From Albibacterium sp035514885 (lineage in GTDB: Bacteria > Bacteroidota > Bacteroidia > Sphingobacteriales > Sphingobacteriaceae): a stretch of DNA of 64,000 bases. Location: NCBI RefSeq assembly GCF_035514885.1, contig NZ_DATJCH010000024.1, positions 310,001-374,000 on the forward strand. The letters are read 5' to 3'. Positions 9,072 to 16,197 of this stretch are shown here, one piece after another. Below the pieces are notes generated by a model. The model was not told the DNA's origin. It saw only the letters and a program-made list of their open reading frames with translations, and searched no databases. A program made the translations under genes and the position numbers. How positions within the stretch are numbered: the stretch's first letter is position 1; each line of letters opens with the position of its first letter.

Positions 9072-10196
9072 TTATTTAGATAGAATAGACTTTGTAAATT
9101 CATGTACAAGCTCACCTTGATGGGTTATCAATGCCCCCTTAGTGATTTCCTCTTCCATTTCCCATTTAAAGCCATCTTTGGTTGCCAGATGCAGTAAAAG
9201 CGTGCTTATGTTTGTAGCATAAAGTTGGCTGGCATTGATTGGAAGAAGAGCTGGTAGATTAGACTCACCAATAATAGTAACCCCATGCTTAATGACTGTT
9301 TGATTAAACTCCGACAATTCACAATTTCCTCCTGATTCAACAGCCATATCTACAATCACAGATCCTGATTTCATAGATTTAACCATATCTTCTGTCACTA
9401 ATAATGGAGATTTCTTCCCAATTACCAATGCTGTTGTAATAACAATATCGGCGTCTTTTATTTTATCTTCAACTAGTTTCTTTTGCTTAGCTAAGAAATC
9501 AGCAGAAACCTCTTTAGCATAACCTCCTTCAATTTTCACTTCATCCGTGCCTTCAACAACTAAGAAACGACCTCCTAATGACTCAACTTGTTCCTTGGTT
9601 TCGGGTCTCACATCAGAAACCTCAACCACTGCGCCCAACCGTTTGGCTGTCGCTATTGCCTGTAATCCGGCAACACCAGCACCAAAAATCAGAACTTTTG
9701 CTGGAGTAATGGTTCCTGCTGCGGTCATCATCAAAGGAAATATTTTGCCCAATGAATCTGCGGCCATAATTACGGATTTATAGCCTGCAAGATTTGCTTG
9801 TGAGCTTAATGCATCCATTTTTTGAGCTCTTGATATACGAGGAACAGCATCCATTGCAAAGGCAGAAATCTGTTTAGCTTTAAATACTTCTAAAAGATCC
9901 TTTTGTGTGTAAGCATATAGTAGCGATATACTTATTGCTCCGGCCTTCATAAGTTCTGCTTCTTCAATAGTAGGAGCATTTATTTTCAGAATAACATCAG
10001 CATTACAGACTTCAGATTTAGAAACAATACTTGCTCCGGCAGTTATATAATCATTATCTGAGAACTTCGATTCGCTTCCTGCTCCGTCTTCAACCAGAAT
10101 TTCAAATTCTTTTTTTATGAGTTGTTTAACTAGTTCCGGAGTAAGGGCCACACGTTTTTCCTTTTCTTTGGATTCTTTTAGTACGCCTAATTTCAT
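9072..10196 (-). CDS. pntAA: NAD(P) transhydrogenase subunit alpha, NAD-binding part (alpha-1)
   Basis: A 374-residue soluble dI domain, related to alanine dehydrogenase. It binds NAD(H) on the cytoplasmic face: Rossmann glycines FGAGVAGLQA (171-180), DVRPETKEQV after it, and the N-terminal VLKESKEKEKRVALTPE typical of the family. First gene of the pnt operon on the minus strand. A candidate -7 box (TATATTTG read on the minus strand) lies at 10249-10256. Confidence 0.95.
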   Translation of the reverse strand: MKLGVLKESKEKEKRVALTPELVKQLIKKEFEILVEDGAGSESKFSDNDYITAGASIVSKSEVCNADVILKINAPTIEEAELMKAGAISISLLYAYTQKDLLEVFKAKQISAFAMDAVPRISRAQKMDALSSQANLAGYKSVIMAADSLGKIFPLMMTAAGTITPAKVLIFGAGVAGLQAIATAKRLGAVVEVSDVRPETKEQVESLGGRFLVVEGTDEVKIEGGYAKEVSADFLAKQKKLVEDKIKDADIVITTALVIGKKSPLLVTEDMVKSMKSGSVIVDMAVESGGNCELSEFNQTVIKHGVTIIGESNLPALLPINASQLYATNISTLLLHLATKDGFKWEMEEEITKGALITHQGELVHEFTKSILSK

Positions 10197-10248
10197 TCGA
10201 TTTTAAGGTTTTATTTTTGGTATTGCTTGTTGTTAACTGCAATTGTAT

Positions 10249-10256
10249 CAAATATA
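10249..10256 (-). promoter_or_regulatory. Candidate -7 box of the pnt operon
   Basis: CAAATATA on the plus strand is TATATTTG on the minus strand, about 50 bases before the pntAA start. The nearest TTG-equivalent (CAA at 10282-10284) is 25 bases away, longer than usual. The surrounding gap 10197-10481 also holds TTATGA-N6-TCATAA (10322-10339), a possible operator; nothing else is recognised there apart from the tRNA promoter. Confidence 0.4.
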
Positions 10257-10415
10257 TAGGTTTAATTATTAATCTATGCGACAATAATAGAAATTGTGGT
10301 GTAGATAACTGTCACGTGCTGTTATGAGATATATCATAATCACCCTTGCAGTTAAATTTGCGATTATTGTTGTACCTTATTTAAGGTTATTGATTGAAAA
10401 TATTTTTAAGTATTC

Positions 10416-10446
10416 TTTGATTTGTAGTATAAAGGATTATCTTTGC
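10416..10446 (+). promoter_or_regulatory. tRNA-Glu promoter
   Basis: TTTG at 10416-10419 is followed after 18 bases by TATCTTTGC at 10438-10446, a full match to the Bacteroidota housekeeping promoter (TTTG, spacer, TAnnTTTG). Transcription would start near 10451, about 30 bases before the tRNA. Confidence 0.75.
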
Positions 10447-10481
10447 AGTCCGAAAATATACAGTTATTTTCGATTATAATT

Positions 10482-10553
10482 GGCCCGTTCGTCTAGGGGT
10501 TAGGACGTTAGATTTTCATTCTAGAAACAGGGGTTCGATTCCCCTACGGGCTA
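10482..10553 (+). tRNA. tRNA-Glu (anticodon TTC)
   Basis: The cloverleaf folds fully: acceptor GGCCCGT pairs with ACGGGCT (one G-U), D arm GTCT/GGAC, anticodon stem TTAGA/TCTAG around loop TTTTCAT with anticodon TTC, and T arm AGGGG/CCCCT around TTCGATT. Discriminator A is at 10553. CCA is not encoded. It is a single tRNA with its own promoter and terminator. Confidence 0.97.
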
Positions 10554-10563
10554 CTTCAGTTGC

Positions 10564-10605
10564 AAAAGAGGCAAATTCAGTTTAATTCTGATTTGCCTCT
10601 TTTTT
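10564..10605 (+). terminator. Bidirectional terminator between tRNA-Glu and hxlR
   Basis: A perfect 13-bp stem (AAAAGAGGCAAAT at 10564-10576, ATTTGCCTCTTTT at 10591-10603), extended inside the loop by CAG/CTG, with a T run on the plus strand and TTTT on the minus strand. It can end both tRNA-Glu and the convergent hxlR transcript. Confidence 0.9.
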
Positions 10606-10951
10606 ATTTTACAATACTTATTCGCTTATCTATCTGAGCAGTTTCATTTCCCCATTCTGCAATGGCTTCCAATATAGGGGTTAACGTTTTTCCAAACTCA
10701 GTTAATTCATAATCTACTTTCAATGGTGGTTTGCTTGTATGAACAGTCCGGGAAATTAAACCATCTTGTTCTAGCTCCTTCAGCTGGAGGCTAATTGTGC
10801 GTTCGGTTACCATGGGTAGTTCCTTTCTCAATTCATTATATCTCTTTTTTTTGATTAAATGAATAAGGATTACTGCTTTCCATTTTCCTCCTATATATTT
10901 CATTGTCAGGCTCGTGCTGCAAGGAAATTGTTTGTTGTCTATACAATACAT
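10604..10951 (-). CDS. HxlR-family winged-helix transcriptional regulator
   Basis: A 115-residue regulator with the family core: an N-terminal Cys (CSTSLTMKYIGGKWKAVILIHL), RYNELRKELPMVTERTISLQLKELEQDGLI as recognition helix region, then the wing and LTEFGKTLTPILEAIAEWG. HxlR proteins often sense electrophiles, quinones or aldehydes through an N-terminal cysteine; Cys3 and Cys11 are candidates. It is divergent from a nitroreductase that it probably controls. The 95-base gap holds interlocked promoters and a dyad. Confidence 0.92.
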   Translation of the reverse strand: MYCIDNKQFPCSTSLTMKYIGGKWKAVILIHLIKKKRYNELRKELPMVTERTISLQLKELEQDGLISRTVHTSKPPLKVDYELTEFGKTLTPILEAIAEWGNETAQIDKRISIVK

Positions 10952-10976
10952 CTTATACTATCTATTTTGACCGTTA

Positions 10977-11026
10977 TTGCAAAGATAAAATACTATACTT
11001 ATGTTTGCAACCATAAAAAGTATAGT
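10977..11026. promoter_or_regulatory. Interlocked divergent promoters and dyad between hxlR and nitroreductase
   Basis: For the nitroreductase: TTG 10977-10979, 20-base spacer, TATGTTTGC 11000-11008. For hxlR on the minus strand: TTG (CAA at 11008-11010), 20-base spacer, TATCTTTG (10987-10980). Each promoter's -33 TTG overlaps or abuts the other's -7 TTTGC. The dyad ACTATACTT (10992-11000) / AAGTATAGT (11018-11026) straddles the nitroreductase start site and is the likely HxlR operator. Confidence 0.65.
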
Positions 11027-11046
11027 GTAAATATAATTTAAGAAAA

Positions 11047-11646
11047 ATGAGTTTTTTAGACCTTGCTAAAAGTAGATACACTACGAAAGCATATAATGAG
11101 AACGAGAAAATTACTGATGAAAAGCTTAATCAGTTAAAAGAAATTTTACAGTTAAGTCCGTCATCTATCAACAGCCAGCCGTGGAAGTTTATTTTTGTTT
11201 CAGATGAAAAAACAAAGCAGGAGTTAGCAAGTGTTTCCTTCTTCAATGAGAAGAAAATCAATGAATCAAGTCATTTGATTGTCTTTAGCGTGATTGACGA
11301 AATTGAAAAATTTGAAGAGCAGATTCAGCAGAATTTACCCGAAGGCTCGGTCAACTATTACAATACTTTCGTGAAGCCATTGTCGGAGGCAGAAATCAAA
11401 TCTTGGCTTAAACATCAGGTTTATCTCTCACTAGGATTTTTCCTTTCGGCTTGTGCAAGTTTAGAAATTGACAGCTCGCCAATGGAAGGCCTTAAAAGTG
11501 AAGAGTATGATAAAATACTTGGATTGGAAGGTTATAAAACTTTGTTTGCCGTTGTTATTGGTTACAGGAATCCCAATGATACCAATCAGCCGTCTGTTAA
11601 GTTAAAATCTCGATTGCCATTAGAAAAGGTAGTAGAATCAATATAA
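11047..11646 (+). CDS. Nitroreductase-family NAD(P)H:FMN oxidoreductase
   Basis: A 199-residue flavoenzyme of the NfsB/oxygen-insensitive nitroreductase type. The FMN-phosphate motif SRYTTKAYN is at residues 9-17, PSSINSQPWKFIFV around 37-50, and the C-terminal GYR segment of the FMN fold is seen. It reduces nitroaromatics or quinones with NAD(P)H; the natural substrate is unknown. Divergent from hxlR, which suggests induction by an electrophile. The next two genes (MDR oxidoreductase, LLM monooxygenase) point to a redox-defence group. Confidence 0.9.
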   Translation: MSFLDLAKSRYTTKAYNENEKITDEKLNQLKEILQLSPSSINSQPWKFIFVSDEKTKQELASVSFFNEKKINESSHLIVFSVIDEIEKFEEQIQQNLPEGSVNYYNTFVKPLSEAEIKSWLKHQVYLSLGFFLSACASLEIDSSPMEGLKSEEYDKILGLEGYKTLFAVVIGYRNPNDTNQPSVKLKSRLPLEKVVESI

Positions 11647-11674
11647 GGCTATCATAAGAACTTAATATAAGGCT
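11640..11674 (+). repeat. Short direct repeat after nitroreductase
   Basis: AATATAAGGCT occurs at 11640-11650 (across the nitroreductase stop) and again at 11664-11674. Function unknown; it may be chance in AT-rich DNA. Confidence 0.35.
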
Positions 11675-11726
11675 CATCTTAGCGTTCAATATTATCTAAA
11701 TATATTCTAAATTTGAGAGTAGGTTT

Positions 11727-11734
11727 TAACTTTG
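11727..11734 (+). promoter_or_regulatory. Candidate -7 box just before the MDR oxidoreductase
   Basis: TAACTTTG ends 5 bases before the ATG at 11739, so a transcript would begin at or next to the start codon. A second match, TAAATTTG, lies at 11708-11715. No good TTG partner is seen for either. Confidence 0.35.
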
Positions 11735-11738
11735 ATAG

Positions 11739-12671
11739 ATGAAAGCGATTGTTATAAAAGAGTTCGGAAATGCAGATAAACTGCAACTTGCTGAAGTCAA
11801 AAGACCAGAGTGTACAGAAGATCAGCTTCTGATTAAAGTAATGGCAGCAGGTCTTAATCCGGTAGATACAAAAATCAGGTCAGGAAGGCATATATCCTGC
11901 AGTACTTTGCAATTACCCGCAATCCTGGGAAAGGATATGAGCGGTATTGTAGAAGTTGTAGGAGGAAATGTAAAAGGATTTAAAGTTGGAGACCCTGTAT
12001 TCGGATGCATTAACAGCACATATGCAGCTTATGCAGTAGCTAGTCCTGAATTCATTGTAAAAAAACCAGAAAAGATTTCCTTCGAAGTTGCAGCCGCAGT
12101 TTCCTTAGCAGGATTGACAGCCTATCAAGCTATTAACGATCATTTAAATGTCTCATCTGGTCAAAGAGTTTTGATCCAATCGGCTGCAGGAGGTGTAGGG
12201 CATTTAGCTGTTCAATTTGCTAAATTACAGGGCGCATTTGTATATGGAACCGCCTCTGGAAAAAACATTGAATTTTTAAAAGACCTTGGTGTTGATCAGC
12301 CGATCAATTATAAAGAAGAAAGATTTGAAGACATTGCAACTAATATAGATGCTGTAATGGACACTATGGGCGGTGAAATACTATATCGTTCCATTGCACT
12401 TGTTAAGCCCGGAGGGAAAGTTGTATGTTTACCATCATCCACAAAAGATGACCCAAAAGCAATAGCGCTTGCTCAGGAAAAAGGTGTAGATTTAATCTGG
12501 TTTATGATGCAACCTGAGAAGGGGATTTTACAAACAATCTCAGATTTATTAAATGATGAAAAGTTGAGGGTAGAAATCCAACAGATTTTCCCTATGCAGG
12601 AAATTGCCCAAGCTCATCAACTTATCGAAACTCATGGAGTGCGCGGAAAAATTGTTGTTCGATTAGAATGA
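11739..12671 (+). CDS. NAD(P)H quinone oxidoreductase-like MDR enzyme (zinc-free alcohol dehydrogenase family)
   Basis: A 310-residue medium-chain dehydrogenase/reductase. The nucleotide-binding glycines are AAGGVGHLAVQF (149-160), with AGLNPVDTKIRSG in the N-terminal GroES-like domain. It has no Cys/His zinc ligand set, so it belongs to the QOR/zeta-crystallin branch that reduces quinones or enones. It is separate from the upstream nitroreductase by 92 bases. The enzyme class is clear; the substrate is not. Confidence 0.9.
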   Translation: MKAIVIKEFGNADKLQLAEVKRPECTEDQLLIKVMAAGLNPVDTKIRSGRHISCSTLQLPAILGKDMSGIVEVVGGNVKGFKVGDPVFGCINSTYAAYAVASPEFIVKKPEKISFEVAAAVSLAGLTAYQAINDHLNVSSGQRVLIQSAAGGVGHLAVQFAKLQGAFVYGTASGKNIEFLKDLGVDQPINYKEERFEDIATNIDAVMDTMGGEILYRSIALVKPGGKVVCLPSSTKDDPKAIALAQEKGVDLIWFMMQPEKGILQTISDLLNDEKLRVEIQQIFPMQEIAQAHQLIETHGVRGKIVVRLE

Positions 12672-12724
12672 TTAAAGTGCTTCCAAATAGATGTAACAAG
12701 CTATCTTGAAACAAAATAAATAAG

Positions 12725-12789
12725 ATGACTTAGGCCCTGTTGTTATTGATTTAGGTCAACAGAAAACAGCCGTTGAATTGTTAAATTTG
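12725..12789 (+). promoter_or_regulatory. Promoter of the LLM monooxygenase with Crp/Fnr-like operator
   Basis: TTGATTTAGGTCAA at 12746-12759 (TTGAT-N4-GTCAA) lies exactly 22 bases before a -7 box TAAATTTG (12782-12789), the same geometry as at yceI. The block ATGACTTAGG is at 12725-12734. No -33 TTG is present at the normal distance. Confidence 0.55.
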
Positions 12790-12795
12790 TTTAAC

Positions 12796-13818
12796 ATGAA
12801 AAAAATAGGATTTTTATCTTTTGGACATTGGGGAAAGCATCCCTCATACCAAACCAGATCGGCAGGTGATACTTTGCTTCAGTCAATTGATTTAGCTGTT
12901 GCTGCCGAAGAGATAGGTTTGGACGGCGCATATTTCAGAGTACATCACTTTGCAGATCAATTGGGGTCACCTTTTCCTTTATTGTCAGCAATCGGTGCTA
13001 AAACAAATAAAATAGAGATTGGAACGGGTGTCATTGATATGCGCTATGAAAACCCATTGTATATGGCAGAAAATGCCGGAGCTGCTGATTTAATTTCAGA
13101 AGGGCGATTGCAATTGGGCATTAGCAGGGGGTCGCCCGAACAGGTTATCGATGGTTGGCGTTATTTCGGTTATGAGCCGGCGGAAGGAGAAGATGGTGCA
13201 GATATGGGACGCCGAAAAGGCTTGGAATTTCTGGATAAGCTGAAGGGTGTTGGGTTTGCACAACCTAACCCTAATCCTATGTTTCCCAACCCACCGGGTC
13301 TTCTGCGTTTAGAACCATATTCCGAAGGTTTGCGTGAACGTATTTGGTGGGGCGCTGGCTCCAATGCTACAGCCATTTGGGCTGCAGAAAATGGAATGTA
13401 TCTGCAAAGTTCTACCTTAAAAGAAGACGAAAGTGATAAGCCTTTTCATGTACAGCAAGCTGAACAAATCAGGTTATACAAAGATGCATGGAAAAAAGCA
13501 GGCCACCAACGTGAACCACGTGTATCGGTTAGCCGATCTATTTTTGCATTGGTAAATGAACAAGACCATTATTATTTTGGACAAGAGTCCAATCGTCATG
13601 ACAAAGTCGGTTTCATTGAAAATAACAAACGAGCAATCTTTGGAAGAAGTTATGCTGCCGAGCCTGATCAGCTTATCGAGGATCTATCAAAAGACGAAGC
13701 TATTAAGGAGGCTGATACACTGCTTCTAACTGTGCCAAATACCTTGGGTGTTGATTATAACGTCCATGTGCTGTCTGCCATTCTGGAGCATGTTGCTCCT
13801 GGGTTAGGCTGGCGTTGA
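12796..13818 (+). CDS. LLM-class flavin-dependent oxidoreductase (luciferase-like monooxygenase)
   Basis: A 340-residue bacterial-luciferase fold enzyme using FMNH2/F420-type flavin. The ATG at 12796 (MKKIGFLSFGHWG) is chosen over the in-frame TTG at 12778 because the first strand of the barrel begins there and the promoter box lies between them. Family marks: AAEEIGLDGAYFRVHHFA, IEIGTGVIDMRYENPLYMAE, GRLQLGISRGSPEQ. Substrate cannot be read from sequence. Its promoter shares an operator with yceI, suggesting a common signal. Confidence 0.9.
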   Translation: MKKIGFLSFGHWGKHPSYQTRSAGDTLLQSIDLAVAAEEIGLDGAYFRVHHFADQLGSPFPLLSAIGAKTNKIEIGTGVIDMRYENPLYMAENAGAADLISEGRLQLGISRGSPEQVIDGWRYFGYEPAEGEDGADMGRRKGLEFLDKLKGVGFAQPNPNPMFPNPPGLLRLEPYSEGLRERIWWGAGSNATAIWAAENGMYLQSSTLKEDESDKPFHVQQAEQIRLYKDAWKKAGHQREPRVSVSRSIFALVNEQDHYYFGQESNRHDKVGFIENNKRAIFGRSYAAEPDQLIEDLSKDEAIKEADTLLLTVPNTLGVDYNVHVLSAILEHVAPGLGWR

Positions 13819-13893
13819 GAATTGGATTCAAAGCCAGCTTTTCCTCTAAATCGTTCTCATATAAAGTAAATAGCTAGTTAATCGTTAGATAAT

Positions 13894-13941
13894 CAATATA
13901 AGTTCCCATTTTTGTGAAAATTCTTGTGGGCACTTATATTG
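13894..13941. repeat. Inverted repeat upstream of the amino-acid permease
   Basis: A 15-bp stem with one mismatch (left arm 13894-13908, right arm 13927-13941) around an 18-base loop. There is no T run, so it may be an operator or leader hairpin of the permease rather than a terminator of the monooxygenase gene. Confidence 0.5.
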
Positions 13942-13963
13942 TATTTGAATAATAGCGTAAATA

Positions 13964-15418
13964 TTGAAACGAACTAGCGAAAAGACTAAAGATCAGAAGC
14001 TCCAAAGAGGTTTACAGAATAGGCATATTCAGCTAATTGCCCTGGGTGGAGCCATAGGAACCGGATTGTTTCTAGGCATTGGTCCGGCAGCTGTATTAGC
14101 CGGCCCTGCGGTAATCGTAGGATATGCATTAGCAGGTATAATCGCTTTTTTTATTATGCGACAGTTAGGTGAGATGGTAGTGGAAGAACCTGTTTCTGGT
14201 AGCTTTAGTCATTTTGCCAATAAGTATTGGGGATCCTTCGCCGGCTTTGCTTCTGGTTGGAACTATTGGGTATTATATATCCTGGTAAGTATGTCAGAGC
14301 TGACTGCCATTGGTATTTACATACATTTTTGGTGGCCTGAAATCCCACTATGGACATCAAGTCTTTTCTTCTTTATTGTTATTAATGCCCTGAATCTCAC
14401 TTCCGTTAAAGTGTATGGCGAAGTAGAATTCTGGTTTTCTATTATCAAGGTGATAGCCATTATTGCCATGATCCTTTTCGGGATATATTTGCTTTTTAGT
14501 GGTGATGGAGGCGAGCAGGCAAGTATTAGAAACCTATGGAATGATGAAGGATTTTTTCCAAAAGGTTTCTTAAGTGCCGATGGTAAAGGAGGTTTTCAGG
14601 GATTGTTTGCCGCAATTGCCTTAATTATGTTTTCATTCGGCGGACTTGAGTTAATTGGAATAACAGCTGCAGAGGCTGAACAGCCTGAAAAAACGATCCC
14701 AAAGGCTACTAACCAAGTCATTTACCGAATTTTAATTTTTTATGTTGGCGCGCTTATAATTCTGTTTTCATTATCTCCATGGAGAAATATTACTACAGAC
14801 AGTAGTCCTTTCGTAATGGTTTTTGAAAGTCTGAAAGGCTTTCAGTTTAGCCTTTTAGGTAAAACGGTATACTTTACGAGTCTGATTGCTAACGTGCTTA
14901 ATATTATTGTATTGACAGCAGCCCTATCTGTTTATAACAGTTGTGTATACAGTAACAGCAGGATGCTATTTGGATTGGCAGAACAGGGCAATGCACCCTC
15001 TTTTCTATCAAAGTTGAATAAGAACTCTGCACCTATAAATGCAATTCTAATATCAAGTTTATTTGCGGCGATATGTATTGTAATCAATAAGATAATGCCG
15101 GAAAGAGCATTGGAGGTTTTGATGTCACTGGTAGTATCTTCGCTAATTATCAATTGGTTAATGATTAGCATTACGCATTTAAAATTTAAAAGAAATAAAG
15201 AAGCAAATCAGATTAAAACCAAGTTTCCTTCTTATATCTATCCTCTTTCGAACTATATATGCCTCGTATTTTTGGTGGGTATTCTGGTGATTATGTGGAT
15301 AACAGGGTTGAAAATATCAGTTGAACTGATTCCCGGATGGATTTTATTACTCTATGTTTGTTATCGCATCGTTAAAAAAAGGAAAGGTAAGAACAATAGA
15401 GTAAGCTATACATCCTGA
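13964..15418 (+). CDS. APC-superfamily amino-acid permease (AAT/GABA-permease type)
   Basis: A 484-residue inner-membrane transporter with about 12 hydrophobic helices. The amino-acid-transporter signature in helix 1 is present (IALGGAIGTGLFLGIGPA), as is the conserved loop EAEQPEKTIPKATNQV in the middle and GEMVVEEPVSGSFSHFA near helix 2-3. It imports amino acids by proton symport; the specificity (aromatic, proline, GABA, lysine) is unclear. The start is a TTG at 13964; a stop at 13958 rules out an upstream start. Its end overlaps the convergent dedA gene by 13 bases. Confidence 0.92.
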   Translation: MKRTSEKTKDQKLQRGLQNRHIQLIALGGAIGTGLFLGIGPAAVLAGPAVIVGYALAGIIAFFIMRQLGEMVVEEPVSGSFSHFANKYWGSFAGFASGWNYWVLYILVSMSELTAIGIYIHFWWPEIPLWTSSLFFFIVINALNLTSVKVYGEVEFWFSIIKVIAIIAMILFGIYLLFSGDGGEQASIRNLWNDEGFFPKGFLSADGKGGFQGLFAAIALIMFSFGGLELIGITAAEAEQPEKTIPKATNQVIYRILIFYVGALIILFSLSPWRNITTDSSPFVMVFESLKGFQFSLLGKTVYFTSLIANVLNIIVLTAALSVYNSCVYSNSRMLFGLAEQGNAPSFLSKLNKNSAPINAILISSLFAAICIVINKIMPERALEVLMSLVVSSLIINWLMISITHLKFKRNKEANQIKTKFPSYIYPLSNYICLVFLVGILVIMWITGLKISVELIPGWILLLYVCYRIVKKRKGKNNRVSYTS

Positions 15419-16134
15419 GGTTCCTCTACCTCAGTAACTTCTTTTACTGGTTTCCTTTTATTGGTAAACAGCTTCATAATAACCGGTGCTGTTGCCAAGA
15501 TAACAATCCCCATGATAACATATTCCAGGTTACGTTGCACCCAAGGATTCTCACCAACTAAGTAGCCAAGTGTTACCAAACTTCCAACCCATATAATAGC
15601 ACCTATAATATTATAAAAGGCAAATTTTCTAAAATCCATTACTACAATACCGGCCACAATTGGAGCGAATGTACGTACGATGGGAAGGAACCGAGCTAAA
15701 ATAATTGCACCTCCTCCTCGCTTCTCATAAAATTCCTGAGCTTTATAAATATATTCCTTCTTGAAAAGCCAGTTGTCTTTCATCTTTAGCAAACGATGAC
15801 CAAAGTACTTACCACACCAATAGCCTACAAAATTACCCAGTACAGCAGCTGCTGAAATTAAAATTATCCAATATAGAAGTGTCAGTACAGGATTGCTGGC
15901 TCCAAGCGATGTGTTGGCGATAATAACACCTGATATAAAAAGAATGGGGTCACCTGGTAAAAAGAAACCTATTAGAATTCCTGTTTCAGCAAAGACAATA
16001 AATAACAGCAGATAAAGACCGCCATGAGTTACGATCCAATCAGGATCAGTTAGGTTATTGAAAAACTCTAAAAATACTTCCACAAAATCGTTCTGATATT
16101 CAGCTGCAAAGGAACGAACAAAAAATGGAAACAT
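15406..16134 (-). CDS. DedA family membrane protein
   Basis: A 242-residue membrane protein with the SNARE-assoc/DedA (VTT) domain: FAETGILIGFFLPGDPILFISG, FVGYWCGKYFGHRLLK, GGGAIILARFLPIVRTFAPIVAG (the conserved Arg-Phe-Pro segment) and a C-terminal helix. DedA proteins are now linked to undecaprenyl-phosphate or phospholipid flipping and envelope homeostasis. It converges on the permease with overlapping 3' ends and lies 63 bases after the TonB receptor stop on the same strand. Confidence 0.93.
   Translation of the reverse strand: MFPFFVRSFAAEYQNDFVEVFLEFFNNLTDPDWIVTHGGLYLLLFIVFAETGILIGFFLPGDPILFISGVIIANTSLGASNPVLTLLYWIILISAAAVLGNFVGYWCGKYFGHRLLKMKDNWLFKKEYIYKAQEFYEKRGGGAIILARFLPIVRTFAPIVAGIVVMDFRKFAFYNIIGAIIWVGSLVTLGYLVGENPWVQRNLEYVIMGIVILATAPVIMKLFTNKRKPVKEVTEVEEPQDV
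15415..15445 (+). terminator. Weak terminator hairpin for the permease inside dedA
   Basis: CTGAGGT (15415-15421) pairs with ACCTCAG (15428-15434), followed by TAACTTCTTTT. The stem spans the permease stop and the last dedA codons. Confidence 0.45.
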
Positions 16135-16197
16135 ATTGTAAAAATCGAGCTATATAAACAAAAATTAATCTTATTCCTGATAGCTACTGCATTGATT

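Noticed and set aside
9053..9115. Longer start for pntAB overlapping pntAA
   Set aside because: The extra residues are not membrane-like and overlap the end of pntAA; ATG 9052 gives the family N terminus.
10322..10339. TTATGA-N6-TCATAA as a promoter operator
   Set aside because: It is not at a defined distance from a box of either neighbour, so I mention it only as a possible site.
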